NCBI GenBank assembly: GCA_964057225.1
Contig: OZ059894.1
Location: 5,987,501 to 6,051,500 of the forward strand
Direction: 5' to 3'
From: Auanema rhodensis
Lineage: Eukaryota > Nematoda > Chromadorea > Rhabditida > Rhabditidae
Length of the DNA: 64,000 bases
Made by a program: the position numbers and the translations under genes. The notes beneath the pieces were generated by a model that was not told the origin of the DNA, ran no database searches, and was given only the letters and a program-made list of their open reading frames with translations. Shown here piece after piece: positions 52,323 through 64,000 of this stretch. Each line of letters begins with the position of its first letter. Positions within the stretch are counted from its first letter, which is position 1.

Positions 52323-53075
52323 TTAATATTGAATAACCTGCTGCTGTTCTTCATCTTTCCCAAATTTCCGGCAATATGTTTTAACATTTCCGGCGGATGT
52401 GCTGTAGTACTTCTTGGCTAAATCATCAAATTTGTACTGATGATAAACATTGTTAGAAAATATTGAAACCAATGAATTCGTAAAATCATTACATCTGGTA
52501 GAATTAACTTAACGGCGTTCGTCCCACCTAGAGAAATTTGAATTATATCCTTAAATTTACAACATCAAAGTATGAAGTGAACATACTCACTTGTAATACA
52601 GCATGCTGTTTTCCATGTCTTGGGACAATGCCAACGTTTGTCGGACTTGGATTAGAAAAAACTACTTTTGGATCTGAGTCTTTAAATATAAAAAATGCAA
52701 AAACATAAATAGATTTGATTTTTAACCTTTTCCTATGGGGATTGGACGAAACTGCTCTTGCAATGATATTTGATCAACAAGATCATGAAGCTTAATCAGT
52801 ACTGAATATCGAATTGTATTGAATGGTAAAGATAACAAACACTTACTTGAACAAGGACTTACAAGTTCACTAGAGTTGAATAAATTCAAATTTTTGCAAG
52901 AAGTTGTAGGTAATGCTCCACATTGTGGTCGAATTTCAACCTTGCATGGTGATTCGCATCGAAAAGCGGAAGATTTTTGAGGAAAATGGATCAGAAGGAC
53001 TTACCCACAACAGCATAAAGTATCTTTGAAACAATAACTTTGTAAACAAAGAATTAAAAAAATAAAAAGATACAT
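52323..53075 (-). CDS. Small secreted cysteine-rich protein, unknown; in-frame stop in best reading
   Basis: The ATG at 53075 opens a clear signal peptide (MYLFIFLILCLQSYC) followed by KDTLCCCG. The next codon is TAA (53001-53003), and the same frame then continues QKSSAFRCESPCKVEIRPQC and on through 52847. Further exons 52727-52801, 52587-52679, 52493-52527 and 52338-52436 join in phase (GPRH-type loops, then DDLAKKYYSTSAG and KTYCRKFGKDEEQQQ). The frame ends at 52323, or at 52179 if one more 147-nt intron is removed. The GTAAGT overlapping the stop is a good donor, but no acceptor restores the frame. A phase-consistent alternative removes the signal peptide frame (LLFQRYFMLLW then VEIRPQC) and would attach these exons to another first exon. 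Possible explanations are stop readthrough, an assembly error, a recent pseudogene or a misplaced 5' end. About 180 residues; no family recognised. Confidence 0.5.
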
Positions 53076-53634
53076 TATTTGAATAGTTAGACAAAAAAGA
53101 AAAAATTGGGAATGTTTCAAACAGTGCAATTAAAAATCTTTAAGAACTGTTAATGAAAAACTCGTTTTCAATTTAAAAAAATATAACAATGCTAATCAAT
53201 CAAGTTATTGATTATTATATTTTTGTTATAACCTGATAAACTTTTAAAACTTTATGTTTAGTAGTAAGTTAAACATAATATTTGTTTTGTTCATTGTCTG
53301 TAGTGATGGTTTAAACTTTATTATAACTAGAATAATTAGTTGAACTTGTTGATAGCTTTCAGAATAAGTTTAAGTTTGAGAATTGTACGGAAGCAAATAA
53401 TAATTTATTATTTTATAAAATATAAAATATAATCTTTATATGTTGCTATATAAGCTTTAAATAACAATTTCTATGTAAACTAATATTTAAAAATATTCTT
53501 TTATATTATAAAATAGAAGAATATTCATGACATTGTTTCACTAAATATAGTGAAATGATAAAAATTTTACGCGTATAATTAGAATAAATATAATAACTTA
53601 ATAAATGTTCTTTCCTATAACTAATTCTTATTTT

Positions 53635-56633
53635 TTATAAACAGCATACATGATATCCATGTTTTAGAGAGTTTAAGCATCGTGGATGAGTTAAAGGGCA
53701 AGAATCTGTTCCAGGTGGAGAACATTTTGGTATTGTTCCAGATAAATTATATTCTGATCCTTCAATACACACATCAGCATCTAGAAATAGTTTTTTTTAA
53801 CTTATTTGATTATATTAATCTTTTAAAAAATATTAAACAAGGAACATACTTATTTTTCTTGAACGGAATGTATTAGGACCAAGCCGATTATTATTTGTTT
53901 TAACATTATTTGACTTAGAATTCCAATTTTTTAAATTTTCTAAAATCTCATTTATCAAATTTTTCAAAAAATTTTTAAATCTCACCATTTGAAAAAATAT
54001 TGTTATTCTTTCCATTATTTCCATTGATATTATTATTATTCCATTTATTTGAATTGCCATTTGATGATCCATAATCATAATCATAATCTGGTCCTGAATT
54101 TTTATCTGGACCGCCACTCATTCCTCGATTCATAGAGCCCATATTGCTACCCATTTGATCAGGTCCTCGTTTAATGTTCGAATTGATGTTTGAGTTGATG
54201 TTCATGTTCAAGTTCATATTCGAGTTCATGTTTGAGTTTATGTTTGAGTTCATGTTCGAGTTCATGTTTGAGTTCATGTTTGAGTTCATGTTCGAGTTCG
54301 AGTTCATGTTATTCATATTAATATTGTTGTTGTTGTTGTTGTTTGAGAATCCATTTCGTCCATTAGAATTGCCAGTATTCCAATTATTCGTGTCAACATT
54401 CTAAATTAATTTACACTTTTCATGATTCAGTTCTACACTTATACCTGAGGCAGTTCCGGTCTAAATGGGCGTCCATTGGAATTCCCTGATGAGTCTCCGT
54501 TGTTCCATTCATTATTGAAATCTCCACGGTTCCATTGGTTTTGATTATTCATGTTCTGAATCTAATTTATCAACTTCCATTCTCACAATTATAACAAACG
54601 TTTCCCATATTTGATCCGCGATCACTGTTTGGAAAAACTCCTCCAGAATTAAGCATACCATCTTCGCCATTTCTCGAATTTTCATTTATTTTTCTCTGAA
54701 TAAATTGAAAATATAAAACTAGATAAATTATTTTTCTCTAAATAAGTAAATTTCAATTCAAACTCACTCCTCCTTCAGGACCGTTAGAACCCATCTGTTG
54801 ATTAAATCCACCATTATCTCCATTCTGAATAAAAAACAATTAGAATGTTTCTTATGTTTCTAATAAATAAAATAATATTTATATATAATATCACATACAT
54901 TATTCCAATTACATCCACCTCCATTACGGTTATTGGAATTCATTGAACATCCCGAATTTTCATTCCAATTGTTATTTGGCTTCTGAATTAAGCCAATACC
55001 ATTCTGAGAATTCATACTTCCACGATTCATAGAGCATCCATTCTCATAATTATTATTATTATTATTGGAACATCCATTATCATTCCAATTTTGATTCTAA
55101 AGTTATGATATCATTATTAATTTATTAATTATAATAATCTACTTGATTTTTATTTCCCTGTGCAAATGGACATCCATTGTTGTTATTATCATTATTATTA
55201 TTATTGTTAAAAGGGCATCCAAAGTCAGACTAAGAATTAATTATAACTTTATGTTGTTTTTAATTAGTTAATTACTTGATCGCCATCATTCAAATTGAAT
55301 GGACCTGATCGTGGACGAAATGGTCCTTGGCGTGGTATCAAAGGTTTAGGTGCTGGAAGTTGAGGCAATCCAGCTGGATTCACGATATCTCTTCCTTGTC
55401 CACAGCATATATATCTTCGGATTTCTTTGTTAAGTTCGCATCTGTAGCCAGGAAGACAACCAGTATTCTATAACCAATTGGAATTATAACATAGAGATAT
55501 AAACAGCAAACCTGATAATAGCCAGGAAAACAATCTCGAAGACGGTTACCGTAATCAAGAAAAGGAGAATCATCAGGATTATTACAACGTAAATGTCTAC
55601 TTTTTGGAGCAATAGGTCTACAATATTTTCAGTTATTAGGAAATATTAATTTAAAACTGTGAAACCTTCTAGTTGTTGTTGTGATAGGTTCTTCCGTTGT
55701 TGTAGTTGTTGTTACTTTTCGACTGCGTGGTCTTGGAGTTCGTCGTGTTGTTTCGAATTCCCATTCTTCTAAATATTTCAAGTTTTTAAGATTAAAGATA
55801 TATCATAATTTTAAGAGAAAATGTAGTTTATAGATAGAGTTGAAATGTAGGATATAATCACCCTCTTTAGAAGCCGATTCTTCTTCAGGTATAATATTGA
55901 CGATGGCTTCTTTAGGAATAGGTGGAATATCTAAATTATCTACAGACTAATCTAGCTTTCTAATTATATCATATATTTTGCTATATTATATCATTTTTTC
56001 TCTAATATATGGGAACGATAACTTCATTTAAAAATCTTCTTAAATATTTTAGTAAGTATATCGAACCTTCGTCATCTTCTTCATCTGGCTTCTCTAAAAT
56101 GGCTTCAACTATAGGACGAATTTTTCTTTTCGGCTTTTCAGTATATGGAAATAATTCTTCTGGTACGTTTGCTAAATTATTTATATATAATAGTTAGTCG
56201 TTTATCTATTAATATTCTAACTTGTTGCTCCAATAACAACTTCTTCACTGTTCTTCTGGTCATCTTCCCAGCAACAGAAGTCCTTAAAAAAATTAAAAAT
56301 TAAACTATTTACTCATGGTTTCAATACTTGAAATCCTGGAATAGGTATTGGGAATCGTTCACAAACAGTTCCTCCTGGACAACTCTTATCATTGTATACT
56401 CCAAGTTGTTGACTACATTGATGTAAATCACCACTAATTGGATGAACATATACTCGATTGCCTATAATGGATATGATGAGTTGAATATGTGTTTTCGGAA
56501 TCCATTTCAACTCACCAGAAGGGCAACTGATACCCATACCAGCATCAGCGAATAATTTCATAAAAAATTTCTGATCACATATAATAATATTGGGCAAAAT
56601 GATTATTAATATTAATTGGCATAAGATTTTCAT
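53635..56633 (-). CDS. Secreted protein with lustrin-type cysteine-rich segments and a long Asn/Met/Ser repeat
   Basis: Sixteen phase-consistent exons encode 695 residues, from 56516-56633 and 56328-56461 down to 53850-53939 and 53635-53780. The largest, 53986-54400, carries the repeat. A signal peptide (about 1-20) is followed by a Cys-rich unit (ISCPSG ... CSQQLG ... SCPGGTVC ... DFCC), an acidic and Thr-rich linker, and a second unit (LRCNNPDD ... RDCFPGYY ... GCLPGYRC ... YICC). Next comes a region with CPFN and GCSM motifs amid Asn runs, then an Asn/Met/Ser repeat of NMNS units. A last Cys-rich unit (KCSPPGTDSC ... RCLN ... YHVCC) lies right before the stop. The C-(x)n-CP-G-x-C-(x)n-CC spacing is that of lustrin-type extracellular domains found in nematode secreted proteins. 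It is probably an extracellular matrix, cuticle or eggshell component; the role is inferred. An ATTTCTTTTAG acceptor lies just upstream of the start. Confidence 0.85.
54175..54311. repeat. 12-bp coding minisatellite
   Basis: About eleven copies of GAGTTCATGTTY on the plus strand, with substitutions. They read in the minus-strand gene as tetrapeptides NMNS or NINS. The repeat stays in frame and is likely to vary in copy number. Confidence 0.92.
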
Positions 56634-57204
56634 TTTTATCTAAAAGAAATATAATTATTAAACTGATAAGAAATATGAATGAAATGAATTAGATATATTA
56701 CATTTAATATAAAGAATTCAAATAAAATGATTATATGGTGCTAGGTAGAAAATAAAAATCCTCTAATTAGCAGTGCTCGGTGTGTCTAATGAAATTTTCT
56801 TGGAGACTAATCAAAAGATTCGTAATATTCTTTATATCTGTCAAATGTCAAATGTCATGCGGAATTTTCGGACGAGCTCTCTCAGATTGACAGTTTCTCT
56901 ATCAAAAAATAACACTGTTTAGCTGGATATACAATAGAAATTTACACATAGACTAGATTCCTTTGGTCAAATCTCGCCTCGGAATATACCTTTAATTAAT
57001 TTTGTTTGTTGTTCTTTTAGACATATCCAGATAGACCTTTGATCCGGTTTCACGTATCCATTGCTCTTTGCTCTTTCAACATTTTTTTAGGGAAAATAAT
57101 TTATAAATAACTTTATTTTAAATTTTTAAAAAATCGTTTTAGAACTAAAAGAAGTTAAAATCATAATAAAAAAAATTAAACCAATCAGATATCATAAACT
57201 ATGC

Positions 57205-58590
<1,386 letters not shown>

Positions 58591-58609
<19 letters not shown>

Positions 58610-58826
58610 ACTTGATCGAATATAGAAAATAAAACAATCCACGTGAATGACGTGCACTACGCGACTGTCTTAACTCAATATGCTAATTGCCACATCAATG
58701 TTATAATGCACATAAATTTGTAAATTAAAGTCTAAAAGTGTGTTTTTGATCAATTTTGGATATTTACAACTTCACTTTGTATCTTAACTACCAGAAAATG
58801 CATCATTTTCAGTTCGAAAAGCCTTC
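58591..58826 (-). repeat. Left arm of an inverted duplication (SDS22 promoter and start)
   Basis: The reverse complement of this segment matches 58952-59150 closely. Matching landmarks include GATGCATTTTCTGGTAGTTA, GATGTGGCAATTAGCATATT, TAGTGCACGTCATTCACGTG and the start context CGATCAAGTATGGCGG. The left arm has about 45 extra bases (near 58745-58790) that the right arm lacks. Confidence 0.92.
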
Positions 58827-58951
58827 CACGGAGCATTTTGCCAACGGTTCCCACGATTTCCACGATGTCGAGGAATTCAGAACCGCAGCTTTCAGGTGCA
58901 TCAACGTAAATTCAAAAAATGTTGAAAAATGAAAAATGGACAAAATGGTCT

Positions 58952-59150
58952 GAAGGCTTTTCGACCTTTTTTTTTTCGAAAATGATGCATTTTCTGGTAG
59001 TTAAGAACTTTTAATTTACAAATTTATGAGCATTATAGCATTGATGTGGCAATTAGCATATTGAGTTAAGACAGTCACGTAGTGCACGTCATTCACGTGA
59101 ATTGTTTTATTTTCTATATTCGATCAAGTATGGCGGGTATTCCAAAAGCT
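58952..59150 (+). repeat. Right arm of the inverted duplication, with a truncated SDS22 start
   Basis: A mirror copy of the SDS22 upstream region ending in ATGGCGGGTATTCCAAAAG at 59129. The parental sequence reads ATGGCGGTTGATATTCCAAA, so the copy has lost three bases and diverges soon after. The frame reads MAGIPKAIYYS then stop. The two arms are separated by about 125 bp and give the same promoter-like sequence on both strands, so it could drive divergent transcription. Confidence 0.85.
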
Positions 59151-59461
59151 ATATACTACTCTTAAACAATTTTTTATAAATTATTTCTATTGAACTATAT
59201 TGAGTTTATTTGTTATCTTGTAATTATATGTTCATTTAATTTTTTTTATTTTCATTATGAGCATATTTTTATATTAAGCTTTATATTAACATAACATAAT
59301 TACCTTAAAATAATGAATATTTAATTGTAAATCAATTCAAAAAATGCTCAATATCTTTCTAACTTATGATGATTTTAACAGATAAATCTGATAAGACATG
59401 AAATTGTTTATTTCAGGAATTTATCTGTATATATTCTTGGCCAACTGAAAAGAAACATCTG

Positions 59462-59704
59462 ATGCCAGAAATGTGAAGATTTGCATTTAATAGCAATTTT
59501 TGATTAATAATTTATAGAGATCGCTTACAATATTTTATTATTTGGGTCTCAGCTTTTGGTGGCTGTTCATTGATACTTGGCTTGATTGTATGTTACGTAG
59601 GTAAACTATGGAACACGAAAGAACAATCTGAATTGATGAAAGATGAAACAACTGTAACTGCTTCCGAAAAACCACGAGATGATAGTCTTTTTTCATTAGC
59701 CTAA
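59462..59704 (+). CDS. Small single-pass membrane protein, unknown
   Basis: Two exons (59462-59472 and 59518-59704) separated by a 45-nt GTGAAG...TATAG intron encode 65 residues: MPEIDRLQYF, one membrane span (FIIWVSAFGGCSLILGLIVC), then a charged tail rich in Lys, Glu, Thr and Ser ending SLFSLA. The 5' exon begins after a TTTATTTCAG acceptor at 59406-59415, so the transcript may start in the duplicated SDS22 promoter arm. An alternative model uses ATGGCGG at 59129-59135 plus a 10-nt exon (59416-59425), giving MAGIYL before DRLQYF; it is also in phase. Family not recognised. The gene is tail to tail with the glyoxylate-cycle gene. Confidence 0.6.
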
Positions 59705-60309
59705 ATTGTAATATTTCATTTTATCTTTATTGAAATATTTAATTTATGTAATATATTCAAAATCCAATATCAAAGAAAAATTTATCGTTATATATATCTT
59801 AAATATATTTGTAATATACATACATATAATATGTTATTGTTCAAGGATAAACAAGAAAACTAACAAAATTTGTATAAAATAAGAATATTCAGTAAAAATG
59901 ATATTACTATCTTTCTTCTATTCTTATTAGTTGAATACGATTTCAGCTATGATTTTTCTTGTTTTTTTCTTTATAATTTTAACATAATATTGCTCTCAAA
60001 ACAATATGATATCATAAAGTTATTTTGATATTTATAGAGTTCAAAAAGGTTTCATGTTCATTATATGCTTTGATGAATATACTACTTGTTTGTACGGTAT
60101 AATGGTTTTGAAGAAAAAGTGAAATTTTTATATTTTTAAAAGAATTGAAAAATTGGAGATATCACTCTGAATTGCATTTTATGCTGTTATGCTTCAAAAT
60201 ATATAATTTTAAGAAAATAATGAATCGTTTTATAAACATAATTACATCAATGTATACATGTTGATTGTGATTTTGAAAAATGAAAAAATTTACATTATAA
60301 TTTGTTATT
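59705..60309. other. Intergenic, no gene seen
   Basis: AT-rich spacer between two convergent stop codons. It holds the 3' ends of both genes. Confidence 0.65.
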
Positions 60310-63300
60310 TTAATGTCCAGCAGAAACCAGTTTATCATATGCAGCTAATGTTAAGAAATCGCTCAATGTCTCTTCAGTAGCGAATTGTTCCAATAATTCA
60401 GCGGCTTCAGGAAGTCTAGAACAATATACTTTATATGTTTTGAAGATAAATGATGTGTTTACCGAGTTACTACTGATCCAGCTCTAATAAGTCTACGCTC
60501 CGTTTCAGCAGCAATTGTCTGCTTTACCATGTTTGCATCAATAGTACGTCCATCTGAAAAGAATATTTTTTGAATTTCATAATAACATACAAAGTACCTT
60601 CAAGTTTGGCATCATGTCTCAACCATTGCCAGAGTTGAGCTCGAGAAATTTCAGCTGTTGCAGCGTCTTCCATAAGGTTGTACAATGGGACACATCCAAC
60701 TCCTCGAAGCCAAGAATCAAGATATCCTAGATTTAATAAACAATTGTTAATCAAGTAAGTTGATATCTTACCAAGAGTAACGCTAATGTTGCGTCTGAAT
60801 CCAGACTCTGTACGAGTACCTTCAGGAATGGCTGTTAAATCGTGGTTTGTGGTTGAAAGGTTGGTAATCTTAAAGCAAGTTAGTTTATGTTAAAATAATT
60901 AAAATGTTTGAACAACCTGCTTAGAAATTTGATTTTGTCCTGGCATGCAGGTATTGAAAACATCCTTAGCCAATGGAACAAGTCCAGGATGAGCAACCCA
61001 GGTACCGTCATGTCCGTCGAGAGCTTCACGTTCCTTGTCTTGTCTTACAAGTGATAAGGCAGCATCATTAGCAGTCTAAAAATAATGATGATAAAATAAC
61101 AAACATTGATAAGTGAAAACCTGATCATGCTTGATTGGAATTTGAGCAGCCATTCCTCCCATGGCATGAATGCCACGCTCGTGACAAGTTTTAATAACTT
61201 CAAGAGAGTAAGAGCGCATGAATGGTGCAGTCATTCCTGTCAATGATAGATACTATACAAAACAAATTATTCAGAAAAACACACCAATTTGGAAACGATC
61301 TGGAAGAAGGAACTTGCGGTGATTTTGGAAAGTCTTGATATAAGAGAAGATGTAATCCCATCGTCCACAGTTTAATCCAACAATATGATCTTTAAGAGCA
61401 TAGATAATTTCGTTCATCTTAAATATATAATTTTAATAATTGAAAAAACGCGAAATATTAAAACCTGGAAACTAGCCAAGATATGCTCAATCAAAACAGT
61501 ACACTTGATAGTTCCACGTCTAAGCCCTAAAATAATTTTTGTTATGCTAGATCTATTTAAGAAGAAAATGTTAAATGTTAAAAGCTCAGTATTTACCGAG
61601 TTGGTCTTCAGAGTAGGCAAATACGTCAGCCCAAAGTTTGGCTTCCTCAGCTGATTGAAGTTTTGGCAAGTAGAAGTATGGTCCAGAGTTTTGGCTGATG
61701 AGCTCCTTTAAGATGTTCAACTATACATATGTTTCAGCATCTATTCATACCTTTGCATTATGGAAGAAGAATAATCCAAAATCGAAAAGAGATCCAGAAA
61801 TAGGTTGATTATCGACGAGAACATGCTTTTCTGGTAAATGCCATCCACGAGGACGAACATTGAGAACTAAACATTTCTCATTTTATGTCAAAATATTTGG
61901 AAATTTCCTACCGGCAGGATCTTTCTTCAAGCTGTATTCTTTATTAGTACGGGGATGAATGTAGCTGATCTGACCACGAACAGCATCATATAAGTTAAGT
62001 TGTCCTTCAAGTTGATTTCTCCAGGTTGGAGCATTCGAATCTTCAAAATCAGCCATGAAAACCTGAAATCGTTCTTACCATATTAAAACTTCAATTTTTT
62101 AAATTCTTACGCTTGCTCCTGAGTTCAAAGCGTTAATAATCATTTTACGTTCAGTTGGTCCAGTGATTTCAACACGACGATTCTATACAATATTAATAGA
62201 AATATTATAATTCGATGAGATTTCTTACAAGAAGATTGTGTGGAATTTCGGAAGCCTTCCATGATTTGTCATTACGGATGTCAACTGATGCTGGGTCGAA
62301 ATCAGGGAACCAGGTTCCATCATCGATATCTAAATTGTTTTCATGATAAGTTTCTTTTTTTTTAATTTGAGTCCAACCTCTTTGAACAAGAATACGCTTC
62401 TTCAGAAGATTTTGACGTCTTTTTTCAAAATTCTTGTGAAGTCCGCTGAGGAAACGAAGAGCATCGGGTGAAAGAATTTTTTCATCACCTTGCTCAGAAG
62501 AAGCTGTTAGCTGAAAATTGAATATATAATCTGAGAAAAACGGTAGGGAAAATCTAAAATGTCGTAATAGCTCACCATGACAATTTCTTCATCCTCGCTA
62601 GATGCCGTAGCAGTTCTGAACTGAGCTTCTTCAGTTGATCCTTAAAAAATTAAATATAATTGGTATAATATGTTACACTTGAAACTGACCAGATAAAGCA
62701 GTAGTGCTGGATTTACCACCACTTACAGCATTGGATACATGATCGAAATATCCAGTTCCAACTTCTCTTTGATGCTTAACAGCAGAGTAGCCATGTCTGA
62801 AACCAATGAAATGTTTAAACATTTATCTCTCAAATTGCTGATTGATTTAAACATAAATACAGAGTGAAACATACTGTTCAGCAGCAAATTCGTCTTCTTG
62901 TAGTGCAGAATAGGCAGCCATACCCTTATTTTTGTAGTTGCGAGCTAAATCAAACATTGAGTATGAGTTAGCATGGAATCCAGCTAATGTAATGAATTGG
63001 TATTTGAAGCCCATAGCACCAAGTTCCTAAATATTTCAATGATCAATATATTTCAACTTATTTTGATTTTACCTTTTGGAATTTCTCCATTTGTGCTGGA
63101 CTAAGATGTTTCTTCCAGTTGAAAGAAGGAGAACAGTTGTATGCAAACATTTTGTCTGGATGAGCCTAAATGAGATATTTTAGATGAATTAGAAAAGTTG
63201 AAAATCAACCTTTCGAACTCCTTCAGCGAATTCCTTAGCATCAGCAATAGTTGGATGACTAGTTTCCATCCAAATTAAGTCACAATATGGAGCATATTCA

Positions 63301-63796
63301 ATTGCACGATTAATACAATACTTAATTGAATCCTTATCCTTCAATCTGAATTTATAAAATACTGTTAAGCTTCATAGCTGGCATATGCAACCTATAGAAT
63401 CCCTCCACGGTACGTCCAGCGCTGTAGTCAATGTAAGGATGATCACGCTCATCAATATCACTGAAAAGGATCTCTTCTTCAAAAAATGTTCCAGTATTAT
63501 TCCTGACCTGGTTAAGAGACGACTACTCTCAGCATCAGTACGAGCTACAATAATTGTTGGAACACCACATACATCAGCAGCCAAACGAGAAGCATTAAGA
63601 TGACGAATATGTTGAGCTGTTGGAATTAGAACCTAAAGCATAAGTTATTGCCGAATACATTTTATGTCGATGTTAGTCTGCGAAGAAAAGAATAAAAGAT
63701 TTGATTTTATACCTTTCCACCCATATGTCCGCATTTCTTTTCTGAACCCAATTGATCTTCAAAATGGACTCCTGCTGCTCCAGCTTCAATATAAGC
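60310..63796 (-). CDS. icl-1: Bifunctional isocitrate lyase/malate synthase (glyoxylate cycle), C-terminal 806 residues
   Basis: Twenty-two phase-consistent exons lie in the window, from 63713-63796 down to 60310-60415; the N-terminus lies beyond the right edge. The isocitrate lyase part begins [15 protein letters not shown] and contains the active-site signature [11 protein letters not shown], then [11 protein letters not shown] and WMETSHPT. A linker ([14 protein letters not shown] ... SEDEEIVM) leads to the malate synthase part, starting near [20 protein letters not shown]. This part has the family signature [17 protein letters not shown] and [19 protein letters not shown]. The enzyme cleaves isocitrate to succinate and glyoxylate, then condenses glyoxylate with acetyl-CoA to malate, so fat can feed carbohydrate synthesis. 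Lyase-then-synthase fusion is the known nematode form (about 970 residues), so roughly 160 residues are missing. All internal introns seen are 38-90 nt. Confidence 0.97.
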
Positions 63797-64000
63797 CTTA
63801 AAATCAATATATTTTTACTTTAATTATGATATAATATAATAAGAATCTGTTTAATTTAAATTATAAAATGATAAGAAATGTATAGCTATATCATCAACCT
63901 GTTGTTTTTGTTATGAAAATCTTTAAAAATTGATAATACTTCATCAAAAGAATTAAAATCTAATCAAGGAACTATTTAATTTAATTAAAAACAAACTTTG
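63797..64000 (-). other. Intron of the isocitrate lyase/malate synthase gene, continuing past the edge
   Basis: Very AT-rich sequence upstream of the TTTTAAG acceptor at 63797-63803 with no coding exon. This intron is at least 200 nt, longer than all others in the gene, and may hold a regulatory element. Confidence 0.7.

Noticed and set aside
54174-54404. 76-codon plus-strand open frame (Phe/Met/Glu repeats)
   Set aside because: Antisense shadow of the Asn/Met/Ser repeat in the lustrin-type gene.

Overview
The window is AT-rich nuclear DNA from a nematode. Four things point there. One gene encodes fused isocitrate lyase and malate synthase, the nematode (icl-1) arrangement. One gene is of the ODR-2/HOT Ly-6 family. 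Almost every intron is 43-60 nt with GT-AG ends. Several start codons sit directly behind a splice-acceptor-like TTTCAG or TTTTAG, as expected for trans-spliced genes. Acceptors are variable (cag, tag and aag all occur), which argues against Caenorhabditis itself. All gene models were assembled by hand from translated exons and checked for phase continuity. No transcript evidence was available.

Layout. 1698-4009 (-): alpha-type nicotinic acetylcholine receptor subunit. 12888-15087 (+): class A GPCR, tail to tail with 15284-17245 (-), a divergent presenilin-family aspartyl protease. 18559-21520 (-): a second class A GPCR of neuropeptide-receptor type. 30595-32600 (+): membrane-anchored glycerophosphodiester phosphodiesterase. 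33565-41452 (-): GPI-anchored Ly-6 protein of the ODR-2/HOT family, whose first exon lies 6.8 kb upstream of the rest. 46010-50257 (-): tentative three-exon gene for a small unknown protein. 52323-53075 (-): small secreted cysteine-rich protein whose best reading frame contains one stop. 53635-56633 (-): secreted protein with lustrin-type cysteine-rich segments and a long Asn/Met/Ser repeat. 57205-58609 (-): SDS22 (PP1 regulatory subunit 7). 59462-59704 (+): 65-residue membrane protein. 60310-63796 and beyond (-): the isocitrate lyase/malate synthase fusion, cut by the right edge of the window.

The left two thirds are gene-sparse, with long intergenic DNA, many microsatellites (GA, TA, GATA, TATG) and a few GC-richer islands that look like exons. 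The right third is compact. The genes do not form a pathway. The receptor, the two GPCRs and the ODR-2-like protein suggest a neuronal flavour, while SDS22 and the glyoxylate-cycle enzyme are general cell biology and metabolism.

The most unusual structures are: an inverted duplication of the SDS22 promoter and start codon that faces a truncated copy of itself; the ODR-2-like gene interrupted by a very long intron holding exon-like islands on the other strand; a presenilin with WD in place of the usual YD catalytic motif and a long acidic loop; and two places where splice-site rules and reading frame conflict (52323-53075, and 31247-31321 in the phosphodiesterase).
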